A stretch of 49,609 nt of DNA from Marseilla massiliensis (GCF_016899855.1 NZ_JACJJG010000016.1:1-49609); one strand, 5' to 3'; shown: positions 1 to 8,617, counted from the first letter of the stretch. Numbers and translations are program-made. Notes: generated from the sequence alone by a model not told the origin.

Positions 1-280
1 CTTTGTTGGACTCTTTCGCATTGTTTTACACATTTTTTATTGTTCATAAATGTGTCAACTTTTGCCAGGACAAGACATACTATTAATAAATTACATCATG
101 AAGTGAAAGATGAAAGATGTTTTTCGGAAATTATAGCGCATTAAGATCATGGCCTATACAACATTACCCGTTCATCAGCAGTCAGGCCGGATTATGGGAT
201 GTAGTAATACATACCTGATGAAGCCATTATACCATAATAAACAGAATACATGACAGAAACACAAGAGAGACATAAAAAAC

Positions 281-322
281 AATACTCCCCCGCACCCGAT
301 AAAGGCGGCGCAAGGGAGTATT
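281..322 (-). terminator. Terminator of the MFS transporter gene
   Basis: A 9-bp inverted repeat (AATACTCCC at 281-289, GGGAGTATT at 314-322) is followed, on the minus strand, by GTTTTTTA. It lies about 60 bp past the stop of the MFS gene. Bases 1-280 hold no gene I can support. Confidence 0.7.
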
Positions 323-382
323 ACCATTACAATGAACGCAAGGCATATAACGGCCATGCGCTTTTTACGTAGCCACGATTGA

Positions 383-1690
383 TCAGTCTACCGGGATATC
401 CTTGTTTACGTTCTTGCATCCGTAAACGGCGTAGAACAGGAGATATGCCAAGGCTATAAGCGGAACAATGTATGAAATCATATATCCAGCCTTGTCGGCA
501 ATGTAGTTCTGCACGAGCGGAAGCACGCCACCGCCTACAACCATCATCATGAAAATACCTGATGCAGCGGCCGTGTACTTACCGAGTCCTTCGGTTGCGA
601 GATTGAATATGCTCGCCCACATTACCGATGTGCAAAGTCCGCAGAGCACAAGCAGGAGAGCGCTTATAGGCACTGTAACCATGGCGAAGGACGAACCGGT
701 GAATACGGGCATTGAAGTAGTAGTGCCCTTCGACGAGAACATTGCCGCAAGAATGAGGATTATCGCAACTGTTGAAACGGTCATCATCATTACACGGCTT
801 GACACCTTGTCGGCAATGAAACCTGCCACAAAACGCCCGACAAGCATGAGCAGCCAATAAGTTCCGGCAACGAACCCGCCTATGGCAGCCGCATCGCCCA
901 GCACTCCGGCGCCCTTATCGGACATGTCGGAAATATAGAAATTAAGGGTTCCGGGTATTCCTATCTCAATACCCACGTAAACAAATATACCGATAACGCC
1001 AAGAGTACAATGGCGGAAAGCCCAAGGACTATGCTCGAACACGGTATCCTGCGTTGTCTTTCCCATTTCGGGATCGGCGATAGGAGTGAACGACAGTATC
1101 AAGAAAGCGCACGCGAACACCACCATGGCTATATAAAGCACAAGATTGACGTCACTAATGGCCGTGTCCTTGGTAACCGTTCCTACAAGTGCACCCACAA
1201 GCATAGGGGTAAGCGTACCTGCAAGCGAATTGCACGTTCCGCCGATAAGGTTAAGCTGGTTGCCTCGATTGCCGCCGCCTCCTAACAGGTTAAGCATGGG
1301 GTTAACAACAGTATTGAGCATACATACGGAAAAACCGCTGATAAAAGCTCCGAGCAAATAAACCCAGAAGCCCGCTAAACCCGTCGGGAAGCCTGACAGA
1401 TACTGAATAAATACGCCGATAAATCCAACGGCGATGGCGGCAAGAGCCGTTTTCTTGTAGCCGATCTTCACGAGCAACTTGCCTGCCGGTATTCCCATAA
1501 ACAAGTAAGCAAGGAAGTTCATCATGTTACCCATCATGCCGAGCATGTTGCTTCCCATTAACTCAGGCTGGTTTTTCCAAATTACGCCAATCGGTGCCGC
1601 CAGGTTGGTAACGAACGCTATCATGGCGTAAAGGAACATCATCGCAATGATGGCGACAATGTTCCCATTCTGTTGTTTTGTTTGTTTCAT
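383..1690 (-). CDS. MFS sugar transporter, FucP/GluP/NagP-like (FHS family)
   Basis: This 435-residue inner-membrane protein has about 12 hydrophobic segments spread over its whole length. The length, the early helix with FLYAMIAF, the MGNMMNFLAYLFMGIPAG segment and the MLNTVVNPMLN stretch fit the fucose/glucose-galactose/N-acetylglucosamine proton symporters that Bacteroidetes use for sugar uptake. The substrate cannot be read from sequence. The start lies only 25 bp after the stop of the zinc-ribbon gene on the same strand, with no TAnnTTTG box between, so the two may be co-transcribed. A terminator hairpin follows at 281-322. I am sure of the family and not of the sugar. Confidence 0.85.
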   Translation of the reverse strand: MKQTKQQNGNIVAIIAMMFLYAMIAFVTNLAAPIGVIWKNQPELMGSNMLGMMGNMMNFLAYLFMGIPAGKLLVKIGYKKTALAAIAVGFIGVFIQYLSGFPTGLAGFWVYLLGAFISGFSVCMLNTVVNPMLNLLGGGGNRGNQLNLIGGTCNSLAGTLTPMLVGALVGTVTKDTAISDVNLVLYIAMVVFACAFLILSFTPIADPEMGKTTQDTVFEHSPWAFRHCTLGVIGIFVYVGIEIGIPGTLNFYISDMSDKGAGVLGDAAAIGGFVAGTYWLLMLVGRFVAGFIADKVSSRVMMMTVSTVAIILILAAMFSSKGTTTSMPVFTGSSFAMVTVPISALLLVLCGLCTSVMWASIFNLATEGLGKYTAAASGIFMMMVVGGGVLPLVQNYIADKAGYMISYIVPLIALAYLLFYAVYGCKNVNKDIPVD

Positions 1691-1715
1691 GGTTTATTTT
1701 TAGTTTAAAAGTTTA

Positions 1716-2573
1716 TTAAGACAATTTCTCCTCGGGTATGAAGTCATCATCCTCGTCTTTCCTTACCGTGCGTTTGCGTATTGCACGCTTACGCTTGGGC
1801 TTGTCCTCGGCCTGCTTGTCAGCCTTTACTCCCGCAAGTTCAGGGTCAATCAATATACGGCCGCAATATTCGCAAACGATGATTTTCTTGTGCATACGGA
1901 TGTCAAGCTGACGCTGTGGCGGTATCTTGTTAAAACAACCTCCGCAAGCGTCACGCTGTACGTACACGATTCCAAGTCCGTTGCGTGCGTTCTTGCGTAT
2001 GCGCTTGAAGCTGGTGAGCAGACGTGGCTCTATCTTTACCTCCAGTTCCTTTGCCTTTTCCTTCAGGCGCTCTTCCTCGGCGCGTGTCTCGTCCATAATC
2101 TCGTCAAGCTCATTTTTCTTTTCGTCAAGGGCTTGACGGCGGTCGGCTATCTGCTCCTCCGTAGCTTTCAGGTCGCGGTTTTTCTCCTCAACCTTGGTGT
2201 TAGCTTCACGAATCTTCTTGTTGCAAAGCTCTATTTCAAGCGTCTGGAACTCAATTTCCTTGCTCAGCGTGTCATACTCGCGGTTGTTCTTGACGTCATT
2301 TAGCTGAGTCTTATAACGCTCAACGCTGGCCTGCGCCTCGTTGATTTCAGCCTTTTTCTGCTTTACAGCGTCCTCAAACTCCTTGATGTCGTTCTTGATT
2401 TTCTCAACACGCGTAGTAAGTCCGGCAATCTCATCCTCAAGGTCTTGCACTTCAAGGGGCAACTCTCCACGGAGAGCACGCTCCTCGTCAATGGCCGACA
2501 ATGTGGTTTGCAACTGGTAGAGAGTCTTCAATTTCTCCTCTACAGACAAATCTGTTGGGTCTTTCTTTGCCAT
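1716..2573 (-). CDS. Coiled-coil C4 zinc-ribbon protein (CdsZ/DUF164 type)
   Basis: The 285-residue protein starts at the ATG before AKKDPTDLS; a longer frame reaching 2645 adds 24 residues that do not look like the family. Residues about 20-190 are heptad-rich and form a long antiparallel-type coiled coil. A C-terminal zinc ribbon follows, with two Cys pairs (DACGGCFNKIP and VCEYCGRIL). A basic, Lys/Arg-rich tail (KPKRKRAIRKRTVRK) then an acidic end close the protein. The architecture matches the zf-RING_7/DUF164 family, thought to bind nucleic acid or act as a scaffold. It sits just downstream of nif3, a pairing I know from other Bacteroidetes. The gap of 122 bp to nif3 has no clear promoter, so one transcript is likely. 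Confidence 0.88.
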   Translation of the reverse strand: MAKKDPTDLSVEEKLKTLYQLQTTLSAIDEERALRGELPLEVQDLEDEIAGLTTRVEKIKNDIKEFEDAVKQKKAEINEAQASVERYKTQLNDVKNNREYDTLSKEIEFQTLEIELCNKKIREANTKVEEKNRDLKATEEQIADRRQALDEKKNELDEIMDETRAEEERLKEKAKELEVKIEPRLLTSFKRIRKNARNGLGIVYVQRDACGGCFNKIPPQRQLDIRMHKKIIVCEYCGRILIDPELAGVKADKQAEDKPKRKRAIRKRTVRKDEDDDFIPEEKLS

Positions 2574-2695
2574 AATAATTACTTTTTTAATCGGCAATAC
2601 ACGTTTATCAAGCCTGGATAGATACTCTATTTTATCCTCAATCAACGCCTTTTGCCTGCTTATATTTGATTATTTGTTATTTTTTGGAAGTATAT

Positions 2696-3481
2696 TTACA
2701 GATAAATAATTGGATTGGTATTCGTCTTTGTGAGATAAGTTTTCACTCCGGGACACGCTTCTTCAATAATGGTCTTGAATATCTCGTTAGTGAACTGTTC
2801 GCTCTGGTAATGGCCGATGACGGCTATCTGTATCTCCTGTTCATGTCCGAAATACTCATGATAATGCATTTCGCCTGTGACGAAGGCGTCTGCATGCTCA
2901 GCAATGGCGTCCTCCAAAAGGAACGAGCCGGCGCCTCCACAAATGGCAACCCGCTTTATCGGGCGGCGCAACAGCTGGTTACACTCAACACACTCAACGT
3001 CAAAAACACGCTTAAGCATAAGAATGAAATCGTCAGCGGCAAGTTCTTCAGGCAATTCACCTATCACTCCGCTGCCGCACTCGATACCGTCAACCGTTTT
3101 ACCGGCAAAGAAACGGCAGCCCTCAAGCTCCATTTTCTCGGCTATCTTGAAGTTAACACCGCCACGGGCATTGTCTATGTTAGTATGCATCGACACTACC
3201 GTGACATCATTTTTCAACGCCTTGGCCACCGCACGCTGCACATCATTTGAATAAGTAATGTGCTTCAGCGCACGGAATATTAACGGATGATGGCTTACAA
3301 TGAGGTTACAGCCCAAAGCTACGGCCTCGTCAACCACTTTCTCCGTCACGTCAAGACACAACAAAGCCCCTGATACTTCCGCCTCCGTCAGTCCTACCTG
3401 CAAGCCGGCATTATCAAAGCTCTCTTGCAGGGGCAGAGGCGCGAAACGTTCAAGGGCTGCTACCACTTCTCTTATTTTCAC
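2696..3481 (-). CDS. Nif3-like dinuclear metal-centre protein, short form
   Basis: This is a member of the Nif3/YbgI/YqfO family, which forms toroidal hexamers with a two-metal site; the physiological reaction is unsettled. Metal-ligand motifs are visible: VSHHPLIF (His64-His65), MHTNID (His99, Asp103) and the C-terminal GHYQSE (His and Glu about 222-226). At 261 residues it is the compact form. Many Bacteroidetes relatives are about 365 residues because of a PII-like insert between the halves; here the middle (about 120-165) is short and the insert is absent. A strong promoter (3510-3540) lies just upstream. It heads a probable nif3-zinc ribbon-MFS transcript. Confidence 0.9.
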   Translation of the reverse strand: MKIREVVAALERFAPLPLQESFDNAGLQVGLTEAEVSGALLCLDVTEKVVDEAVALGCNLIVSHHPLIFRALKHITYSNDVQRAVAKALKNDVTVVSMHTNIDNARGGVNFKIAEKMELEGCRFFAGKTVDGIECGSGVIGELPEELAADDFILMLKRVFDVECVECNQLLRRPIKRVAICGGAGSFLLEDAIAEHADAFVTGEMHYHEYFGHEQEIQIAVIGHYQSEQFTNEIFKTIIEEACPGVKTYLTKTNTNPIIYL

Positions 3482-3509
3482 GCTTTTCAGCCTTTATGTT
3501 TTATCTTTG

Positions 3510-3540
3510 CAAAGATAATAAATTTTTATTGGCGGTTCAA
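3510..3540 (-). promoter_or_regulatory. Promoter of nif3, within a 16-bp palindrome
   Basis: On the minus strand TTG (3538-3540), 20 bp, then TATCTTTG (3510-3517) match the Bacteroidetes -33/-7 consensus. The -7 box is half of the perfect palindrome TATCTTTGCAAAGATA (3502-3517), so a second -7 box faces the other way. The 5' leader would be about 20 nt. Confidence 0.75.
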
Positions 3541-3676
3541 GTTCTACCACATATATTTACATTCTTTAACCTGACAAGTATCGTTTTACCTAATACAGAC
3601 ATCATCATGCAACCTTATAATAATATATTATGCCGCACATTCAAACAACAGAAATACATTGGAATAACGGCCAAAG

Positions 3677-4150
3677 TTACTTTTTTGGCACAAAAGTCTC
3701 GTATGTAAGGTCATCAAAATATACTCTTATTTCAGTAATTTGACGTTGTGGCCGCTCTACATACCTAACTTCCGGACGTATGGACGTTCCAGATTGACGG
3801 TACTGCACATTTCTTGTATCCTCGGGAGAGGATGAACCGAACAGATCGCCAACATGAGGTTCTCCCGTAGAATGAGCAGAACTTCCATGTTCGCCATTAT
3901 CCGCACTAACGTCTTCCTCTGGTTGCTTATCATTAACGAACATTGAACCACGCCCGAACATCAACCAGTCTGTATTCAGATTTGGCATTTTACTCTTAAT
4001 GGCTTCTACCGTATTAAGAGTCGGTTTGGTACGGTTGTTGAATATGCTGCTAAGCGATGCCGCATTGATTCCTACAAAGTTGGCAAACGTCTGTTGGCTC
4101 ATGTGTTGGGCTTCCATAATCTGCCTTATTCTGTCTTTCATTTCTGTCAT
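3677..4150 (-). CDS. XRE-family helix-turn-helix regulator with C-terminal extension
   Basis: The 157-residue protein has an N-terminal HTH_3 domain at about residues 4-65: MSQQTFANFVGINAASLSSIFNNRTKPTLNTVEAI is the classic Cro/CI helix-turn-helix, followed by NTDWLMFGRGSMF, seen in many Bacteroidetes regulators. Residues about 75-130 are polar and low in order (Glu, Ser, Gly). The last 25 residues (ITEIRVYFDDLTYETFVPKK) form a small conserved-looking beta tail. Targets are unknown. It has its own promoter with -33 and -7 boxes and borders a 0.77-kb AT-rich gap with repeated TTTAAATTTACGT motifs, so self-regulation there is possible. The gap to nif3 (3482-3676) holds only the promoter. Confidence 0.85.
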   Translation of the reverse strand: MTEMKDRIRQIMEAQHMSQQTFANFVGINAASLSSIFNNRTKPTLNTVEAIKSKMPNLNTDWLMFGRGSMFVNDKQPEEDVSADNGEHGSSAHSTGEPHVGDLFGSSSPEDTRNVQYRQSGTSIRPEVRYVERPQRQITEIRVYFDDLTYETFVPKK

Positions 4151-4195
4151 AATCTTATGCTTAAGCTGTATTTTGCCGTTTTTTCTAAGACTTTA

Positions 4196-4226
4196 CAAAG
4201 GTAAATCATTTTTTTGACATACACAA
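4196..4226 (-). promoter_or_regulatory. Promoter of the XRE regulator gene
   Basis: Minus strand: TTG (4224-4226), 20 bp, TACCTTTG (4196-4203). Spacing and boxes match the Bacteroidetes consensus. The predicted leader is about 40 nt. Confidence 0.75.
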
Positions 4227-4921
4227 CAAACCTATAGAATATTTGAGAATTTAAATTTTAAATTTATATATTTACATTTGTATATTTAAATTTACGTATT
4301 CTGTAAATTTGTATTTACACAAACAAATTTAAATTTACGTCTTTAAATAAGACTTAAAGCGATTATACCGACGATTAAAGCTAATTAATTCACCGTAAAT
4401 AAGTTATTTATACTAATAATAACTGAAAATGAACGTTTATGCAAAAGAAAATTGAAAAAATGGCAAATAACACTGAATTTTTATGCATAAAATGAACGTA
4501 ATCCATTGAAAATGCTATAGTTACGCCGTAATTATGTGTAGTGAATAAATATGCATAAAGGTTTATTGTTTTAAATATTTTGATATACAAAGCTATATTT
4601 AAGCACAAAATAAAAACATATATAAATACTAAATTTAGATTTTAAAATAACAAATCAGTATATAGAATGTAAATATTTAAACTTCTAAAGTATATAATTT
4701 TAAATGTTAACGCATGCTAACACTAAATTTTAAGACCGTTTTCAGACCAAAATTTCGGATTTTTTTAATATTCCGAAGGCAGGGAAAGAACGCTTGAAAA
4801 TACGCAAATCTGAGAGCGTCAAAAATCGCAAAAGTCCCTGATTCTTAACGGATTTACCCCTATTTTTTATGTTCCAGAAAAATAAGGAAATAGAAAAAAT
4901 GAAGCCGAAAAAACGCGTTTT
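4227..4921. other. AT-rich non-coding gap with repeated TTTAAATTTACGT motifs
   Basis: About 700 bp without a supported gene, much richer in A/T than its neighbours. ATTTAAATTTACGT occurs at 4284-4297 and 4327-4340 (43 bp apart), with related AATTTAAATTTTAAATTT at about 4247-4264. AAAATGAACGT occurs near 4427 and 4491. A weak hairpin (TTCGGA/TCCGAA) lies near 4755-4780. Short frames here have no family features. The section 4790-4860 is less AT-rich and resembles ordinary intergenic sequence. Confidence 0.6.
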
Positions 4922-5950
4922 TCAGTGCAAAATGAAGAAAATAAGCTCTCGTAAAAGCTCCCCTATCGGCGTATTCGGGTTGTCCAACCCCTTACTTTTA
5001 GCGTCTGTTTCCCTTATTTTCGAAATTATCTGCATCACTTTTACGCCACTATACTTTTTCATGCCTGCCACATAATCCTTGGCGGCCCACCCTCCTTTTA
5101 GGTCAAGCCAGCCAGCCACACTGTCTTCCGTGCGTGGTTGTGGTGCATAATACGCGATTAGCAGATTCTGGAAATAAGTGAACAACATCGGTACAAGCAT
5201 GTATGCGTTGCCGGATTTCGGATTGCTGTTAAAATAATTCAGTATTCTGTTTGCCTTCAACACGTCACGGTTCACGATGGCACTACGCAGTTCATAAGCG
5301 TTAAAGTCCTTGCTCACCCCTATTCTCGTCTCGACAATGTCGGGCGTTATACGGCGGTCGTTGTCCGACAAAGAAAGAAGCAGCTTGTCAAGCTCACCGG
5401 TCAGGCGGCTCAGGTCTGCCCCGATATGGTCGGCTATCATCTGCGCGGCCTTGTTGTCGATTGTAGCCTGGCCGTTAAGTTTAAGATAATTTTCTATGAA
5501 TGACGGCAACTCATACTCGCGTTTCTTCTTGCTCTCGAAGACTACTCCCACGGCAGCCGCCTTTGGAAGTATTTTCTTGCGTCCGTCTATCGAGCCGTTC
5601 TTGTGGCACAACACAAGTACAGTAGTAGTCATAGGCTTCTCGACATACCGTTCAAGGCGTTCCCAATTCTTGATGTTCTGCGCCTCCTTGACGATTACGA
5701 CCTGTCGCTCGGCCATCATGGGATAGCGGCGCGCCATGTCTACTATCTGGTTCGGCTGGACGTCAGACCCGAAAACCACCGACTGGTTAAAGTCGCGTTC
5801 CTCTGGAGCAAGGGCGTTTTTCTCTATATAGTCGGATATTTTGTCAATATAATACGACTCCTCGCCCATCAGGATATATACGGGCGCATACTTGCCTGCG
5901 TGCAAATCACGCATAATGCTCTCAAAGGTTACGGTCTTCTTGTCTGCCAT
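4922..5950 (-). CDS. holA: DNA polymerase III subunit delta
   Basis: HolA is the clamp-loader subunit that opens the beta sliding clamp. The start is the ATG before ADKKTVTFESIM (342 residues); the frame extends 7 residues further without family support. Typical HolA features are visible: YAPVYILMGEESYYIDKI near the N-terminus (degenerate AAA+ domain I), ARRYPMMAERQVVIVKEAQ, then the helical collar domain with ADHIGADLSRLTGELDKLLL and LLIAYYAPQ. The length is normal. The divergent neighbour is a small HsdR-N-like gene, an arrangement I recognise from other Bacteroidetes genomes. Confidence 0.93.
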   Translation of the reverse strand: MADKKTVTFESIMRDLHAGKYAPVYILMGEESYYIDKISDYIEKNALAPEERDFNQSVVFGSDVQPNQIVDMARRYPMMAERQVVIVKEAQNIKNWERLERYVEKPMTTTVLVLCHKNGSIDGRKKILPKAAAVGVVFESKKKREYELPSFIENYLKLNGQATIDNKAAQMIADHIGADLSRLTGELDKLLLSLSDNDRRITPDIVETRIGVSKDFNAYELRSAIVNRDVLKANRILNYFNSNPKSGNAYMLVPMLFTYFQNLLIAYYAPQPRTEDSVAGWLDLKGGWAAKDYVAGMKKYSGVKVMQIISKIRETDAKSKGLDNPNTPIGELLRELIFFILH

Positions 5951-6020
5951 ATAAATATTGTTTCGGCGCACTATAAAACTAAAAAATCAGCTTTCGTCAG
6001 CGTTTTACGACAATAATGAG

Positions 6021-6028
6021 TAACTTTG
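6021..6028 (+). promoter_or_regulatory. -7 box for the HsdR-N-like gene
   Basis: TAACTTTG at 6021-6028, 39 bp before the ATG at 6068. A good -33 box at 20 bp is not evident, so this is moderate support. It favours the 6068 start over an upstream in-frame ATG at 6026. Confidence 0.5.
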
Positions 6029-6067
6029 CCGACAGCAAGCGCGCTTTCTGAATGCAAATTTAATAAA

Positions 6068-6517
6068 ATGTATCGATTAAACCTACCACAATACGAAATA
6101 AAAATCACGAAACGGAACGGCAAGCCTTTCATCCTCGACTCGCTCAGACGAAAGTACGTAAGCCTTACTCCCGAAGAATGGGTGCGACAGCATTTCGTCC
6201 ATTTCCTTATCGAACACAAGGGCTATCCGCCGTCGTTGCTCACCAACGAAGTAGAGCTTCGCGTTGGCGACAAGCGCCTGCGGTGCGACAGTGTGCTGTA
6301 TAACCGCGAGGCACAACCCGTTATGATAATAGAATACAAGGCTCCGACCATTTCCCTTACGCAGCGTGTGTTCGACCAAATATCGGTCTACAACATGCTG
6401 CTCCACGTCGATTATCTCGTCATAAGCAACGGCCTGCAGCACTACTGTTGCCGCATGGACTATGAAAACAACACGTACACGTTCCTAACTGATATTCCGA
6501 ATTACGGCGATTTATGA
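6068..6517 (+). CDS. HsdR N-terminal-like (PD-(D/E)XK) protein
   Basis: The 149-residue protein matches the stand-alone type I restriction enzyme R N-terminal domain family common in Bacteroidetes. A nuclease-type core is visible: Asp in RCDSVLYN followed by Glu-X-Lys in MIIEYKAP, preceded by VELRVGDKR. There is no helicase domain and no HsdM/HsdS gene nearby, so this is not a restriction system; the role is unknown. The start MYRLNLPQYE is chosen because the -7 box at 6021 lies upstream of it and the family starts with this motif. It diverges from holA with about 117 bp between the starts. Confidence 0.85.
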   Translation: MYRLNLPQYEIKITKRNGKPFILDSLRRKYVSLTPEEWVRQHFVHFLIEHKGYPPSLLTNEVELRVGDKRLRCDSVLYNREAQPVMIIEYKAPTISLTQRVFDQISVYNMLLHVDYLVISNGLQHYCCRMDYENNTYTFLTDIPNYGDL

Positions 6518-6552
6518 TGTATTGATGAATGGGCGCAAAGCTCACGTTCATC

Positions 6553-6610
6553 TGTAGTTAAAGGAGTTAAAGTAGTTAACGCTCCCTACGGTCGCTGAGG
6601 AGTTAAAGAC
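6553..6610. repeat. Direct GTTAAAG/AGTTAA repeats
   Basis: Four copies of AGTTAAAG/AGTTAACG-type units surround a short GC-rich segment (GCTCCCTACGGTCGCTGAGG) 3' of the HsdR-N-like gene. It resembles the A/T-rich short-unit repeats at 10.5 and 15.8 kb. The rest of 6518-6721 shows nothing else. Confidence 0.5.
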
Positions 6611-6721
6611 ATTTACCTTGTTGGCATATACGTGGTTGACGGTTACGTGGCAATTTCAGTCTTTCATATAATCATTTATTCCATCAGGAACGCAAACCGA
6701 TGGCAATAAAAGTCCTCTTTT

Positions 6722-7438
6722 TTACCCTATTAAATCCATTATCCGCTTCTCCGGAGCGTCAGGAAACAGCGAGCGCAAATGGCCATATATGCGCTCGAAC
6801 GAGTTTTCGGGCGTTCGATTGGGGCGCATATTCCCGTATAAAGCCTCGGGAGTAGTATATCTCGCCACGCCCCAACCGTAAGGCCGTCCGTGTTTGTCTA
6901 CGTTATACTCAAAGTCGGCTATCACCACGCGCAGCCCCATCATAAGCCGCGTAAGTATGGGTTCGAGCGACACTTTGCCCACTTCAGGCATATCGTCCAC
7001 AGGTTCATAAGCACTCTTACGACCCCTACCCTTGACGAAACCGAGCAGCCTCCTAAGCTCCTTAACCGTAGTACTGCCCTCAGATATGATAGTCTGCAGC
7101 ACAACATCGTCAAGCGCCGCAGTATCCTCATCCTTAGCGTAATGCCTCGAGCGGCGGTAGTTCAACAGGTCTGGCAGCCATTCAAGACTCACGTATCCTG
7201 CCTTTTTGTTGAACATCTTGCCGTATGCGCAGTGACCTTCACGTATCACGGGGCCCTTCCATTCCCACGGACCGTCTTCCTCATCGGAGAACCACAGCTC
7301 CGGAGCCGTCATCTCCTCTATCGAGAAACCACGTATTCCGCAACGGAAGAACGGCAAGAAGCCCAGCTCGAGCACCCGCCTTTCCATGTCCATGTCTGTA
7401 TAAATCCACTTGTCAGTGTTTTCCATAAATCCATCCAT
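6722..7438 (-). CDS. AlkZ-related protein
   Basis: The 238-residue cytosolic protein resembles the AlkZ-related family of Bacteroidetes (winged-helix proteins related to the HTH_42 DNA glycosylases). Visible features: MERRVLELGFLPFFRCGIRGFSIEEM at the N-terminus, the conserved WEWKGPVIREGHCAYGKMFNKKAGYVS stretch, a central helix-turn-helix-like segment (GSTTVKELRRLLGF) and FEYNVDKHGRPYGWGVARYTTPE. Glycosylase activity is not established for this branch. An internal Met (MENTDK) five codons in is an alternative start. No obvious promoter. The upstream gap (7439-7788) holds a 22-bp repeat array. Confidence 0.75.
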   Translation of the reverse strand: MDGFMENTDKWIYTDMDMERRVLELGFLPFFRCGIRGFSIEEMTAPELWFSDEEDGPWEWKGPVIREGHCAYGKMFNKKAGYVSLEWLPDLLNYRRSRHYAKDEDTAALDDVVLQTIISEGSTTVKELRRLLGFVKGRGRKSAYEPVDDMPEVGKVSLEPILTRLMMGLRVVIADFEYNVDKHGRPYGWGVARYTTPEALYGNMRPNRTPENSFERIYGHLRSLFPDAPEKRIMDLIG

Positions 7439-7654
7439 AACGTGCTACTTGTCCTGCAAAAATAGCTATTTGCAAGATAAATCCAAAACAAAACAGCCGA
7501 AAAATAAGCTTTTCCAGTACATGGATATATGCCCAAAAGGACATAATAAAACGGCAATAAACGAATCTCAAAACACGGATAGAGGCACATAAAAAAGCAG
7601 AATAAAAGACCATAGATATTCATTCGCATAACAACTTGACGTTCAACATTTTAT

Positions 7655-7737
7655 AAAAGGCCATCTTTTAGCTTTCAAAAGACGGCTAATCAGGACGCAA
7701 AAGGCGGCAAATCGCATTGCGATTTGCCGCCTTTTGC
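7655..7737. repeat. 22-bp period palindromic array A
   Basis: Four 15-nt cores start at 7655, 7677, 7699 and 7721, exactly 22 bp apart (AAAAGGCCATCTTTT, AAAAGACGGCTAATC, AAAAGGCGGCAAATC, GATTTGCCGCCTTTT), joined by 7-nt linkers. Cores 3 and 4 are complementary: 7697-7716 and 7718-7737 form a perfect 20-bp inverted repeat. The array lies 52 bp beyond the stop of the TerB/DnaJ gene and may end its transcript. The rest of 7439-7788 holds nothing supported. Confidence 0.9.
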
Positions 7738-7788
7738 AAAACCATCGGCCATCAGGCCAAATTAAAGGGCATATCAATGGGCATGAAA

Positions 7789-8604
7789 TCACATGCCTCT
7801 TGCCTTGTAGATACGTTCCTTTGCCTCGTTAATTTCCTGGAATTTCTTTTCCGCCGCGCGGCGTATGTCCTCGCCGAGGGCTGCCACACGGTCGGGATGA
7901 TGCTTCAAGGCGAGAGCACGGTAGGCCCGACGCACCTCGTCGTCAGTGGCGTCGGGCTTAATGCCGAGCACCGCATAAGCGTCATCAAGCGTCCCGCCGC
8001 TCAGCTTGAGCATTGAATCCACCTCGCTGTCGCTCATCCCCAAGAAGCGCGCAACCTCCTTCAATGCGTCTATTTCGCCCTGGGGCACGCTGCCGTCAGC
8101 CTGCGCCAGCATTGCGAGAAAGTTCAACAGCTGCAGGCGTTGGGAGTAATCCATGTTGGCGGCTATCTGCACACAACTCTGCCTTATCGTCTCCTTAAAC
8201 GCTCCGGGACGGCTTGCGTCCATGCGTTTCTGCTCGTCAAAGAGCTTCAGCAGTATCGCGTTACCCTGCTCCACGGCCGCTTCGCCGAAGTTCATGCGCA
8301 GAAAACGGCGCACAAACTCCATCTCTGAATGCATTACCTTGCCGTCAGCCTTGATGATATACGACGCCAGAACAAGCAGCGAGAACAGGAAACTGTTGCG
8401 CTGCCCCTCGTAATACTGCCTACGCCGGGCCTGCTCCCAGGCATCGTCCCCGCCCGCAAAACCGCTCGCACGACGGTCTTCATCCTTGTTTACGGCCTTC
8501 AGTCCATAATCAAATAACGCGCCAAGAGCCACTCCGGCCAGCGCTCCCAAGGCTCCACCGGACATAAATCCGAGTATACCTCCTATCCATTTTCCTGCTG
8601 ACAT
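7789..8604 (-). CDS. TerB/DnaJ-domain protein (DjlA-like co-chaperone)
   Basis: The 271-residue protein has three parts. Residues 1-35 form a Gly/Ala-rich membrane segment (GGILGFMSGGALGALAGVALGALF). Residues about 55-180 are a TerB-like helical domain. Residues about 207-270 are a J domain with the HPD tripeptide (LKHHPDRV) that stimulates DnaK ATPase. The architecture is that of DjlA, a membrane-anchored co-chaperone facing the cytoplasm. DnaK itself is not in the window. Its 3' end is followed by repeat array A. Confidence 0.9.
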   Translation of the reverse strand: MSAGKWIGGILGFMSGGALGALAGVALGALFDYGLKAVNKDEDRRASGFAGGDDAWEQARRRQYYEGQRNSFLFSLLVLASYIIKADGKVMHSEMEFVRRFLRMNFGEAAVEQGNAILLKLFDEQKRMDASRPGAFKETIRQSCVQIAANMDYSQRLQLLNFLAMLAQADGSVPQGEIDALKEVARFLGMSDSEVDSMLKLSGGTLDDAYAVLGIKPDATDDEVRRAYRALALKHHPDRVAALGEDIRRAAEKKFQEINEAKERIYKARGM

Positions 8605-8617
8605 ATATCTTTATACG

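Noticed and set aside
175..357. 60-codon hydrophobic frame 3' of the MFS gene
   Set aside because: It spans the MFS terminator hairpin and has no promoter or start signal; hydrophobicity comes from T-rich codons.
3677..4150. Phage repressor marking a prophage
   Set aside because: No integrase, structural or lysis genes are nearby, and the neighbours are housekeeping genes.
6068..6517. Part of a type I restriction-modification system
   Set aside because: Only the N-terminal nuclease-like domain is present and no hsdM or hsdS is nearby; its place next to holA is conserved in the phylum.
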